NCBI GenBank assembly: GCA_003535955.1
Contig: DPZM01000086.1
Location: 1-19,449, forward strand
Reading direction: 5' to 3'
DNA from: Lachnospiraceae bacterium
GTDB taxonomy: Bacteria; Bacillota; Clostridia; Lachnospirales; Lachnospiraceae
DNA length: 19,449 bases
The notes beneath the pieces are model-generated. The model was not told where the DNA came from and searched no databases. It saw only the letters and a program-made list of their open reading frames with translations. Positions within the stretch are counted from its first letter, which is position 1. Every line of letters starts with the position of its first letter. This document shows, in pieces, positions 14,201-19,449 of the stretch. Position numbers and translations under genes: made by a program.

Positions 14201-15637
14201 CATCTTTACAATATCCGGTCCGGTCGTTGACGCTGTCTGAAGGGTCATATTAACAAAGAGCTGTAACAGCTCACTGTCGTTTTCACTTACGAATCCCGTC
14301 AGCCTGTTCTTTGATATGTCCACACATATGGGAACATCGTTAAGAAGCCTGTATTTATTCTTAAGCTTTGAAGGAAGAGTCATGAGCTCATCCGCTGTCA
14401 CAAGGAATTTATCCTGGGGGATTTCAATATTTACATCAAATGGAATGCTTCCGGTTCCCACCCGGTATCTGAAAAGGTTTCCATCATTTTTGCGGCGGTT
14501 GAATACATTGACCGATGCCGAAGCGAAGAGTTCCGGCAGAGAAGGATCATTTCTCTTCATGGCATTTGAATTGTATCTGTACTTGTCTCTGATCTGCTTA
14601 TTACATGACTCAATATAGGCCCTGTATGAACTTACCCTTAATTCTTCTTCAGTCCTCTCCTGCTTTAACGCATTTCTTATATTCACAAAGGCCCATATGG
14701 CTCCAAGCAGAGCTGAAGACAGTGCTGTGACAAGACCTGTATACATGTAAGCCGACGTCCCGCCGTATGATTTTGATGAATAAATATATAGTCCGCATCC
14801 CAGGCACATGGGAATTGCCATCGTAAGTGCCGGCCCCACAACCGTATATGCCGGCTGTCTCTTTATCTCCCTTTTAGGCGGAGGCGGGTCCAGTCTTATC
14901 ACCGATCCGTCCGGGACCGCAAGGTTGCGGGGAGGGGCAATATGATCCCTCTCTCCCCTCTCCCTTACAGTCATATACATCTCATCGGGACAGGCTGCCT
15001 CCTTAAGCCTTACAAGAACAGGATTTACTGTACTTAACCGGTCTATTCCTACAAAGTCATTAAGCCATAGCAGCCTGATGTTTCCCGCAGTGATGACATC
15101 GCCGTAGCTTAAATTGGATGTATTCATGCATGAGATATGTCTGCCGTTTATATAGCAGCCACTCTCCCCTTTTACATTCAGTCGGTCGCCCTTATCGGTG
15201 CGACGTAGGATCATATGTGCATCCGACAGCAGATCGCTGTCGATGCAGCATATGCTCTGGTTCAATCCTTTACCCAGGGATATAACACGGCTTCGTTCTG
15301 TTTTGTAGAAAGACATCGCGGTTTCCGATCCGAAGAACACAAGCATTGTAAGGTCTTCACCGTTACTTGTCTTAAGGTGCGCTTCAGTATCCTTCGAAAA
15401 TGTGCTTTCATGTGAAATAGATCTGGTGGTTATATGACAATATACACTGGAGTTCTCCTCTACAAAGGTGAGGCCTTCATTTGATATGCTAAGGGCTATC
15501 ACCTGATCTGACTGTAGATGAAACCGTTCTTTTGGAAGCCGTATATCCCTGTGCTCAGCTTTTGATGCTGTTTCGTCTGCGATAAAAACGGATTCCTCCA
15601 ATGCATAATCATTGCACACATTAACAATTATTCGCAT
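11246..15637 (-). CDS. essC: type VII secretion FtsK/SpoIIIE ATPase EssC
   Basis: EssC is the membrane ATPase that drives T7SSb export. The 1463-residue product has an N-terminal FHA-type region (about 1-190, with SDAHMIL and SGCYINGR), two membrane helices (about 262-285 and 300-322), then three FtsK/SpoIIIE ATPase modules. Module 1 is intact: Walker A GMTGSGKS near 697 and Walker B IIIIIDEFAEL near 804. Module 2 has GSPLSGKST near 1026 but VVDNYGR near 1121, so the catalytic Glu position is Asn. Module 3 has GKSGSGRT near 1307, with Arg in place of the Walker lysine, and an altered Walker B (VVILENAAD). I chose the ATG at 15637, with AAGGAA 6 nt upstream; the frame runs to 15703, but that part is basic, unlike EssC, and has a poorer site. 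It is first in the operon. The C-terminal modules bind substrates in relatives. Confidence 0.95.
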   Translation of the reverse strand: MRIIVNVCNDYALEESVFIADETASKAEHRDIRLPKERFHLQSDQVIALSISNEGLTFVEENSSVYCHITTRSISHESTFSKDTEAHLKTSNGEDLTMLVFFGSETAMSFYKTERSRVISLGKGLNQSICCIDSDLLSDAHMILRRTDKGDRLNVKGESGCYINGRHISCMNTSNLSYGDVITAGNIRLLWLNDFVGIDRLSTVNPVLVRLKEAACPDEMYMTVRERGERDHIAPPRNLAVPDGSVIRLDPPPPKREIKRQPAYTVVGPALTMAIPMCLGCGLYIYSSKSYGGTSAYMYTGLVTALSSALLGAIWAFVNIRNALKQERTEEELRVSSYRAYIESCNKQIRDKYRYNSNAMKRNDPSLPELFASASVNVFNRRKNDGNLFRYRVGTGSIPFDVNIEIPQDKFLVTADELMTLPSKLKNKYRLLNDVPICVDISKNRLTGFVSENDSELLQLFVNMTLQTASTTGPDIVKMAFLFEHPEIFGDFIDMLGFLPQTQGEDENYVGYDPERSGELTCSLETTIRGMEHNGYRWIVFTDDIRLLPISVVKREDVSILVFAKAYDYLPGDCTLIVQNDSSYRGMISIGTGEGRCDVNYDRIGCEDAYRYIRAIAAIRIRTEVLRGAIPLKVTLPDLFDLSRIEVDFIKHNWDRNDTGNSLMAPIGRGADERKVYLDIHEKAHGPHGLIAGMTGSGKSELLATYILSLSVRYSPLELGFLLIDYKGGGMAGNFKDLPHLRGSISNLSGNMIGRALVSIRSENLRRQKLFLKAGVNSITDYLKMYRTGRADEPLPHIIIIIDEFAELKRNEPDFMRELISVAQVGRSLGVHLILATQKPAGTVDDNIFSNSRFRICLRVQDKQDSNDMLHRPEASYIREPGRAYLQVGNDELFEEFQAGYTMEPCEENGIKEKKVYLIDRSGHKQEIMQEKTERSDEDEMKTDRETHFSRLIKNLNECGRMTDLSFLKDLWLPPLADTVVIKEENEKDPPFNIMVGLYDEPSAQKQGEYRIDLLTAGNQVICGSPLSGKSTLLQTMLYGYIGKCTPDDLNIYIVDYSNGILSALRDSNLVGAYYTEEEEARLPNLFCMLTDILKRRRKEYVGVGFAERRQLSRDPAVLLVVDNYGRFREKTECRYDGNMLELIKFAESYGIYIILSGSSIGSNDIPPRLFEDCRTGICLRMNDKYQYSECLRQVRLPLLPEEIRGRGLAMINGEVLEFQTAVCCVGDDAARSAFIREKVSEFNEKYKEGKAMRVPFIPEAPTIYDLEESIACAQIQGTAIGYEALSGKPAYIEDGSRACLVIAGKSGSGRTNAVRVYEYFAEKRGLSVEHADDIPGFIKAAACTDVVILENAADAIEAFYAAGHGTEDEAGFMSLLDEGNGHRYVFTFSDRDYVRLAGLPIYEKIIGECRGIYLSGGLDKQNIFDYSYLSFTELCTVRPKGTGTLLKINETDYYGDVVIPAA

Positions 15638-15745
15638 TACTGGTTCCTTATCTGGTTTTGATTTTGAATATCCCGGCACTTGGCCATGACGAGATCGGTA
15701 CATGGATCAGATTTGATAAATTGTGCTGATCAATCCGTGCTTTGA

Positions 15746-15774
15746 AATATAGCACCTTCTTGTGAAAAATACAA
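15746..15774 (-). promoter_or_regulatory. predicted promoter of the T7SS operon
   Basis: On the minus strand -35 TTGTAT (15769-15774) and -10 TATATT (15746-15751) are separated by 17 nt. The expected start is near 15739, giving a leader of about 100 nt before the essC ATG at 15637. It is the only convincing promoter I see for the operon; all downstream genes are within about 20 nt of each other. Confidence 0.65.
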
Positions 15775-15787
15775 GGGGCAAATTTAT

Positions 15788-15808
15788 CTTTGTGATATTA
15801 TCACAAAG
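15788..15808. promoter_or_regulatory. 21-nt perfect palindrome, candidate regulator site
   Basis: CTTTGTGATA - T - TATCACAAAG is a perfect 10-1-10 inverted repeat. Its centre (15798) is about 59 nt upstream of the predicted T7SS start. The core TGTGA-N5-TCACA recalls CRP/FNR or Rex-type sites, but those have N6 or other spacing, so the regulator is unknown. A related imperfect repeat, CTTGT-N7-ACAAG, lies at 15759-15775 over the -35, 31 bp away centre to centre. Confidence 0.6.
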
Positions 15809-15918
15809 TTTTATTAACATATTTGTAATATTTTAAGTGCAAAATTCGAATGGTCTTTGCAATGAATTACATAAAATCTTTCCCGTGACAGAATACTTTT
15901 ATGTCCTACCGACAAGGC

Positions 15919-15942
15919 AGGAGAAGATGATCATCTTCTCCT
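15919..15942. repeat. 24-bp perfect palindrome over the stop codon of the carbohydrate-binding gene
   Basis: AGGAGAAGATGA followed directly by its reverse complement TCATCTTCTCCT. It covers the final RRR codons and TGA stop of the gene ending at 15931. As RNA it would fold to a 10-bp stem with a 4-nt loop. No U-run follows on the minus strand, so it is not a canonical terminator, though it could end or protect the transcript. Confidence 0.6.
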
Positions 15943-16914
15943 CCTGTATCCTTTTGCGTAAATCAGTCCTGCAGCCAGTGCCACTAAAGACAGTACAAGC
16001 TCAATGATCGTCGCAGTATCATATTCACTGAGCAGTTTACCCGGAAACCCTGTCGTATCACCCGTTGTCTGCACATTGTAAGGTCCCACGCCCATACCGT
16101 CCGGCAACATCCCCTCCATTTCTTTCGGCAGCATACCCTTCATATCCTCCGGCATATTCTCAGGTGACATATTCCCCATATCCGGCGGTTGCTGCATTCC
16201 ACCCCTGTCGATCCTGTTATCGGATACGGCGCCGCGCCGTTCATGGCGTCCTTCTCCCGGTCTGCCTCCCGTTCCCGGTGCCATACCTTCTTCGGTACCG
16301 GCATTCCGGTTTTCTTCCATCATAAACCCCCGGCCGCCCTGCCTGTTCGCGGACCCCGCATCACCAAAGGATGACGATATTTCATCTATTGTAATGTCTT
16401 CTGTTTTATTTCCCAATGATATCCGATAACCGGTTCCCACCTCAAGCTTCGGTGAGCTTAGGATGGCACATGAGAAGCTTAAAGGTATTTCCGCATTAAG
16501 CACTTCATCCCCATCCGATGTCGCAAGCGATATAACAGATCCCTTCTCAACGCCTTCACTTACCATATACATAACGGATGCCTGCGTGGATGAGGAACTT
16601 ATACTCTCTACCATATTGGAACTTCCGCATGCTATAAGGGTACCTCCGGTGATCACGCATTCTCCTCCGCTCTCACTTCCGAAATCTATGGCATTATTCG
16701 AACCGCTGTCATTAAGACTTATAAAGATATTCCCTCCGTCAATAAAGATGTTCCCGTTGGAATCAAGCCCGTCCGCATCCCTTGCCTCTTCATTTATTAT
16801 CTTTATATTTCCGTCATATATCCTGATATACGGAAGCTCTTCGTTGACCGTATCGCTGTTGTCATCCGCATTTACGGCCGAGTCGGCGCCGGCTCCCTGT
16901 CTGTTAAATCCCAT
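15931..16914 (-). CDS. carbohydrate-binding domain protein (Cthe_2159-like), C-terminal fragment after frameshift
   Basis: This 327-residue frame is the C-terminal half of the protein begun at 17795. It continues the right-handed beta-helix repeats (IRIYDGNIKIINEEARDADG, LDSNGNIFIDGGNIFISLN, GECVITGGTLIACGSSNM) of the Cthe_2159-like carbohydrate-binding family (DUF4353). Then comes a region rich in Gly, Pro and Met (about 245-285), and at the end a membrane helix (IELVLSLVALAAGLIYA) with a basic tail GYRRRR, which should anchor the protein on the outer face. There is no LPXTG. The ATG at 16914 is only the first in frame; no convincing ribosome binding site precedes it apart from the G-run. 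It is separated from the N-terminal frame by the ten-G run at 16926-16935; one extra G would join them. If read alone, it would lack a signal peptide. Confidence 0.75.
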   Translation of the reverse strand: MGFNRQGAGADSAVNADDNSDTVNEELPYIRIYDGNIKIINEEARDADGLDSNGNIFIDGGNIFISLNDSGSNNAIDFGSESGGECVITGGTLIACGSSNMVESISSSSTQASVMYMVSEGVEKGSVISLATSDGDEVLNAEIPLSFSCAILSSPKLEVGTGYRISLGNKTEDITIDEISSSFGDAGSANRQGGRGFMMEENRNAGTEEGMAPGTGGRPGEGRHERRGAVSDNRIDRGGMQQPPDMGNMSPENMPEDMKGMLPKEMEGMLPDGMGVGPYNVQTTGDTTGFPGKLLSEYDTATIIELVLSLVALAAGLIYAKGYRRRR

Positions 16915-17795
16915 ATTCCCGGTAGCCCCCCCCCCGCCGCATTGAAGCCGTCATCCGTCGGGTATATCTCTATATTTCCGCTGTAGACGTTTATATTCTC
17001 TGCCTCCAGACCTTCGTAGCATTCGTTGATCAGTATATCCGCATTGTCCACATTTATCGTACCTTCCGTGGTTACCGCATCATCACCTGCGTTAATGGTA
17101 AGCTTCGTATCCACAAGGGCTACGTCCTCATTCACATGGATCCCATCCTCCCCGGCGGTTATCGTAAGGGTTCCCTGTGTCAAAACAAAATCATCGTTTG
17201 CCTTGATCCCATGTTTATATCCACCCTTTACCTCAAGTGATCCGGTACCGTTTATCGTAAGGTCATCATGTGAGAAGATAACTGCCTCTGCTCCGTCTTC
17301 TATCGCGGATTCGGAGTATTCATCACCACCTGTCACGGTGTTTAAGCTCCCTTCGGCAAGGCTTATGAAAACCTTATCGGCCTCCTCAACCCTGATACAG
17401 GCATCATCTTCGCAGCTTAAGCTGACATCGTTAAGCATTATAAAGACCTTGGAGCTTTTATAAGCATCCACAATGAGCCTGCCGTCTTCAAGGCTTCCCG
17501 ATACAGTATAATAACCACCGTTTGTGATCACAACATCCGACCCGTTAACATATGCACCGTTTCCCTTTACCTTCGCCGAATCCCCTGTTAATGTAATGGC
17601 TACGGCATCCTCTGTATCCCAGGCCCCGTTAAGATCGTTTTCGGTTACATACTCGGGCCCGTTATAACTTTCCGAATCCTTATCAACAATCGGAACGATA
17701 CCAAGCCTTTTGCCATTCATAAAAATGATCGTTATAAGAGCCGCGATACAGATAACGATAATGCTGATTTTCTCCAAGTTCCTGTGTGTTATCAT
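16872..17795 (-). CDS. carbohydrate-binding domain protein (Cthe_2159-like), N-terminal fragment before frameshift
   Basis: A 307-residue frame with an N-terminal membrane anchor or signal (about residues 9-26) and parallel beta-helix repeats typical of Cthe_2159-like proteins (DUF4353): for instance ITLTGDSAKVKGNGAYVNG, VVITNGGYYTVSGSLEDG, DGIHVNEDVALVDTKLTING-like turns and TDDGFNAAGGG. Family members are calcium-containing beta-helices, reported to bind polygalacturonate. After residue about 288 (AAGGG) the frame reads a spurious tail ending at TAA 16872, because of the G-run. The intact protein would be about 620 residues. The start at 17795 has GGAGA about 6 nt upstream and follows the DUF4956 gene by 12 nt. 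It is the third gene of the VTC-DUF4956 set. Whether the break is real, phase-variable or a sequencing error cannot be seen here. Confidence 0.8.
   Translation of the reverse strand: MITHRNLEKISIIVICIAALITIIFMNGKRLGIVPIVDKDSESYNGPEYVTENDLNGAWDTEDAVAITLTGDSAKVKGNGAYVNGSDVVITNGGYYTVSGSLEDGRLIVDAYKSSKVFIMLNDVSLSCEDDACIRVEEADKVFISLAEGSLNTVTGGDEYSESAIEDGAEAVIFSHDDLTINGTGSLEVKGGYKHGIKANDDFVLTQGTLTITAGEDGIHVNEDVALVDTKLTINAGDDAVTTEGTINVDNADILINECYEGLEAENINVYSGNIEIYPTDDGFNAAGGGLPGIWDLTDREPAPTRP
16926..16935 (-). repeat. homopolymer of ten G (coding strand) at the frameshift
   Basis: Ten C on the plus strand, i.e. ten G on the coding strand, fall in glycine codons where the two beta-helix frames meet. 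With 11 or 8 G the reading frame would run through as AAGGGATGNMGF. Runs of this length are prone to slippage in replication, transcription and sequencing. Confidence 0.9.
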
Positions 17796-17807
17796 AAGCT
17801 TCTCCGA

Positions 17808-18479
17808 TCAACCCATATATTCGCCGTTATAACTCACAAGGATCGCACTGTTGACACCTTCCATATCCGATATCTCATTAATGAATGATGTATCATCATC
17901 CTTTATCCTCACTTCAAGATTAAGCTCTACATTCCCCTTTTGTACTTTTTTTGACTTTACCGTGACTCTAAGGGACCGGTCCTTAAGATACCCGTTGACA
18001 GCCTTCTCGGTGTTCTGGTCGGCGCAGCTTACGACAAGGATGTAAGGGTTTGTGTTCTCCTTCTTGTTAACAAATACAAGCAGGATAATGCCTATAAAAA
18101 CGCTTCCGAAAACTGCAAGAGGGATCATGCCTGCTGCCAGAACAATACCTGCCGCTATCGCCCAGAAAAGAAAAGCAATATCAAGAGGCTCCTTGATGGC
18201 TGTACGGAAACGGACGATGGATAAAGCACCGACCATACCTAATGACAGGACTACGTTCGAGGTTACCGCCAGGATAACCAGCGTAGTGATCATGGTAAGG
18301 GCTATAAGGGAAGTTCCGAAGCCCGCCGAATACATCACACCCCTGTAAGTCTTTTTGTAAATAAAGTATATGAACAATCCTATACAAAAGGCCAATACCA
18401 TAGCAAGAACCATGTCCAATATACTTACACTGGTTACGTTTTCAATAAAACTTGACTTAAAAATGTCGTTAAAATTCAT
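17808..18479 (-). CDS. DUF4956 family membrane protein
   Basis: A 223-residue membrane protein of unknown function. There are about four helices (about 20-41, 55-76, 102-118 and 119-138) and a C-terminal cytoplasmic domain of about 80 residues (NPYILVVSCADQ to the end) with an alternating strand/helix pattern like a ferredoxin or ACT fold. The family motif GALSIVRFRTAIKEPLDIAF lies at 84-103 between the second and third helices. DUF4956 genes are usually found next to VTC-domain genes, as here. The ATG has AGGAGG 8 nt upstream. It lies 77 nt after the VTC gene and 12 nt before the carbohydrate-binding gene, so the three are likely one operon. It could be a transporter or a membrane partner of the VTC protein; nothing in the sequence decides this. 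Confidence 0.88.
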   Translation of the reverse strand: MNFNDIFKSSFIENVTSVSILDMVLAMVLAFCIGLFIYFIYKKTYRGVMYSAGFGTSLIALTMITTLVILAVTSNVVLSLGMVGALSIVRFRTAIKEPLDIAFLFWAIAAGIVLAAGMIPLAVFGSVFIGIILLVFVNKKENTNPYILVVSCADQNTEKAVNGYLKDRSLRVTVKSKKVQKGNVELNLEVRIKDDDTSFINEISDMEGVNSAILVSYNGEYMG

Positions 18480-18556
18480 TTATTTTTCCTCCTATATCGA
18501 AACACCCTCATACGGACCGGCCTCAAAATACTTCGTATTTACGCCGTTCCGAACAG

Positions 18557-19270
18557 TTACCCATACACACGACATGCGGCATATTTTGAAAATCCTTGGG
18601 TCTGGCGGTTATTAAGCCGGACCATATCACGGATTATGTCCGGGAGGTATTCATCCCACTTAACCTCCAATATGATCACGGGATCTCCGGCAGTAACCAT
18701 CGGACAATCGGGATTGAGAAAATCAGTTGATCTGATCCCTGTACGTATGTCATAGTCGATCGTTACCCGGACATTTCCGGGGCCATATATATAGGGTTCT
18801 CTTTCATATTCGACAATGGTTTTGGGCATAAGCCCCTGCCCCAGCATCTTGGTATACAGTTCACGCACAAGCGGCCTGTCTGACCCGATCATCCAGTCAA
18901 GATCGCCTTTAATGATCTTATCCGTCTCATCAGCACTCAACCCGGCACTCTGCTTATTGCACAGATTAACGATCTTACTCTTTTTCTCAAGATGGATGAA
19001 CCCCGTATCACAATTGTAGTATCGTATCCTGAACTTCTCACGCCGGCTTAATCCTTCAACCTTCTCGGTAAACGCCTTGTCATACAGGTTATCAAAATAC
19101 AGGCTTCGGATCCTGTATACTCCGTTTTCCGCATGAGGATCCGTGTGTGCGACCGCACTCAGGCGCTGTCTCAATATAAGACGGTCCTGCGGTGTTATCA
19201 CATGTTTAAGCTCATGCCTGAACTTAAGCTTATTATCATCGCGTGTACCCATGTCATTGTACCTTTCCAT
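18557..19270 (-). CDS. VTC-domain protein (polyphosphate polymerase-like)
   Basis: A 237-residue single VTC domain, the tunnel fold that makes polyphosphate from ATP in the yeast Vtc4 complex. Conserved charged positions of the tunnel are present: RHELKH at 18-23, YRIRSLYFD at 52-60, KFRIRYYN at 79-86, LEKKSK at 94-99, VEYEREPYI at 153-161, RVTIDYDIRTG at 168-178, ILEVKWDEYLP at 200-210 and FSKY at 227-230. No signal peptide or membrane helix, so it is probably cytosolic and held by DUF4956. I chose the ATG at 19270; the ATG at 19252 with AAAGG upstream is a fair alternative. The frame runs on to 19390, but those residues are non-conserved and lie across the AT-rich upstream region. Polyphosphate synthesis has not been shown for this bacterial group to my knowledge; SPX domains are absent. 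Confidence 0.88.
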   Translation of the reverse strand: MERYNDMGTRDDNKLKFRHELKHVITPQDRLILRQRLSAVAHTDPHAENGVYRIRSLYFDNLYDKAFTEKVEGLSRREKFRIRYYNCDTGFIHLEKKSKIVNLCNKQSAGLSADETDKIIKGDLDWMIGSDRPLVRELYTKMLGQGLMPKTIVEYEREPYIYGPGNVRVTIDYDIRTGIRSTDFLNPDCPMVTAGDPVIILEVKWDEYLPDIIRDMVRLNNRQTQGFSKYAACRVYG

Positions 19271-19380
19271 TATACTGTTTTCCGTTCTGATGTTTGAATG
19301 ATAAAAGAATAATGTGTCGGGAACTTGTAAAAAATGTGAGCATTTTGTGAAAAGTATTTTGTTCAAGATCAAAAAAACAG

Positions 19381-19409
19381 TTGACTGCATGCGTGTTTAT
19401 GGCTATAAT
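19381..19409 (+). promoter_or_regulatory. near-consensus promoter of the downstream tRNA
   Basis: TTGACT (19381-19386), 17-nt spacer and a perfect TATAAT (19404-19409). The expected start is near 19416, 11 nt before the tRNA. It is the strongest promoter in the window, as expected for a stable RNA. It is divergent from the VTC operon. Confidence 0.8.
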
Positions 19410-19426
19410 GATTGAGTGTCAATTTT

Positions 19427-19449
19427 GCTGCTATGGCTCAGTCGGTAGA
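19427..19449 (+). tRNA. tRNA, 5' part only (runs off the window)
   Basis: The last 23 nt read as a tRNA beginning: a 7-nt acceptor strand GCTGCTA, TG at positions 8-9, then GCTCAGTCGGTAGA of the D arm. The anticodon lies outside the window, so the amino acid cannot be assigned; Thr is one possibility from similarity of the 5' end. The upstream consensus promoter supports a real gene, possibly the first of a tRNA cluster. Confidence 0.8.

Larger units (their letters stand above)
15638..15930. other. intergenic region upstream of essC
   Basis: This 293-bp AT-rich stretch holds no gene I can support. It contains the predicted T7SS promoter (15746-15774), the palindrome at 15788-15808, related half-sites at 15759-15775 and 15822-15832, a GATCAG/CTGATC inverted repeat in the leader (15705-15710 and 15726-15731), and the left half of a 24-bp palindrome at its end. 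Confidence 0.6.

Noticed and set aside
15638..15703. N-terminal extension of essC to an ATG at 15703
   Set aside because: The extra 22 residues are not EssC-like, and AAGGAA is correctly spaced for the ATG at 15637.
15788..15808. Palindrome upstream of essC as an intrinsic terminator
   Set aside because: It is AT-rich, no gene ends upstream of it on the plus strand, and the placement relative to the promoter fits a regulator site better.
18526..18540. AAATAC-TTC-GTATTT hairpin between the VTC and DUF4956 genes as a terminator
   Set aside because: The stem is only 6 bp, AT-rich, with no U-run; the genes are close and in the same direction.
19271..19390. Longer VTC protein starting at 19390
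   Set aside because: The added 40 residues come from the AT-rich upstream region, lie against the tRNA promoter and do not resemble the family.
19394..19422. TTGACA-N17-TAAACA on the minus strand as promoter of the VTC operon
   Set aside because: The -10 matches poorly, it overlaps the tRNA promoter and leader, and it lies over 120 nt from the start codon; chance is likely.

Overview
The window looks like chromosomal DNA from a Clostridia-type Firmicute, most likely a Lachnospiraceae member. The support is the strong AGGAGG-type ribosome binding sites, a DUF5721-like gene after argG, a type VIIb secretion operon and a VTC/DUF4956/carbohydrate-binding gene triad. No CRISPR array, insertion sequence or phage gene was seen. 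Species cannot be named from sequence alone.

Region 1 (1-785, minus): the N-terminal two thirds or so of a membrane-anchored ABC-type solute-binding protein, cut by the window edge and carrying an unusual acidic insertion. Region 2 (858-4760, minus): argJ-argB-argD, a tight arginine biosynthesis operon with its own promoter, preceded by a YpeA-like GNAT acetyltransferase. Region 3 (4955-7038, plus): argG followed closely by a DUF1294 membrane protein and a DUF5721-like protein. The GNAT and argG genes are divergent, and each has a good sigma-70 type promoter in a shared 194-bp region containing TGCAT repeats and a palindrome.

Region 4 (7035-15637, minus) is the most interesting part: one polycistronic type VII secretion (T7SSb/Ess-like) operon. 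In transcription order it holds essC (FHA-type N-terminus, two membrane helices, three ATPase modules), a ubiquitin-like YukD/EsaB protein, four WXG100-size proteins (one with Tyr in place of the Trp of WXG), a VWA-linker-TM-FHA membrane protein, and a DUF2974/Mbeg1-like lipase with a helical C-terminus, resembling reverse-order T7SS lipase effectors. No EsaA, EssA or EssB homologue is present in the operon. A promoter with a perfect 21-nt palindrome about 59 nt upstream of the predicted start precedes essC. The lipase stop codon overlaps the stop of the converging DUF5721-like gene.

Region 5 (15931-19270, minus): a VTC (polyphosphate-polymerase-like) protein, a DUF4956 membrane protein, and a secreted beta-helical carbohydrate-binding (Cthe_2159-like) protein split in two reading frames at a run of ten G on the coding strand. 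Region 6 (19381-19449, plus): a near-consensus promoter and the first 23 nt of a tRNA that runs off the window.

How the parts fit: the arg genes cover N-acetylglutamate formation and recycling, phosphorylation, transamination and argininosuccinate synthesis; argC, argF and argH are not in the window. The T7SS operon appears self-contained for its motor and small substrates, with one probable effector and no adjacent immunity gene. The VTC triad is a separate, poorly understood cell-surface module.
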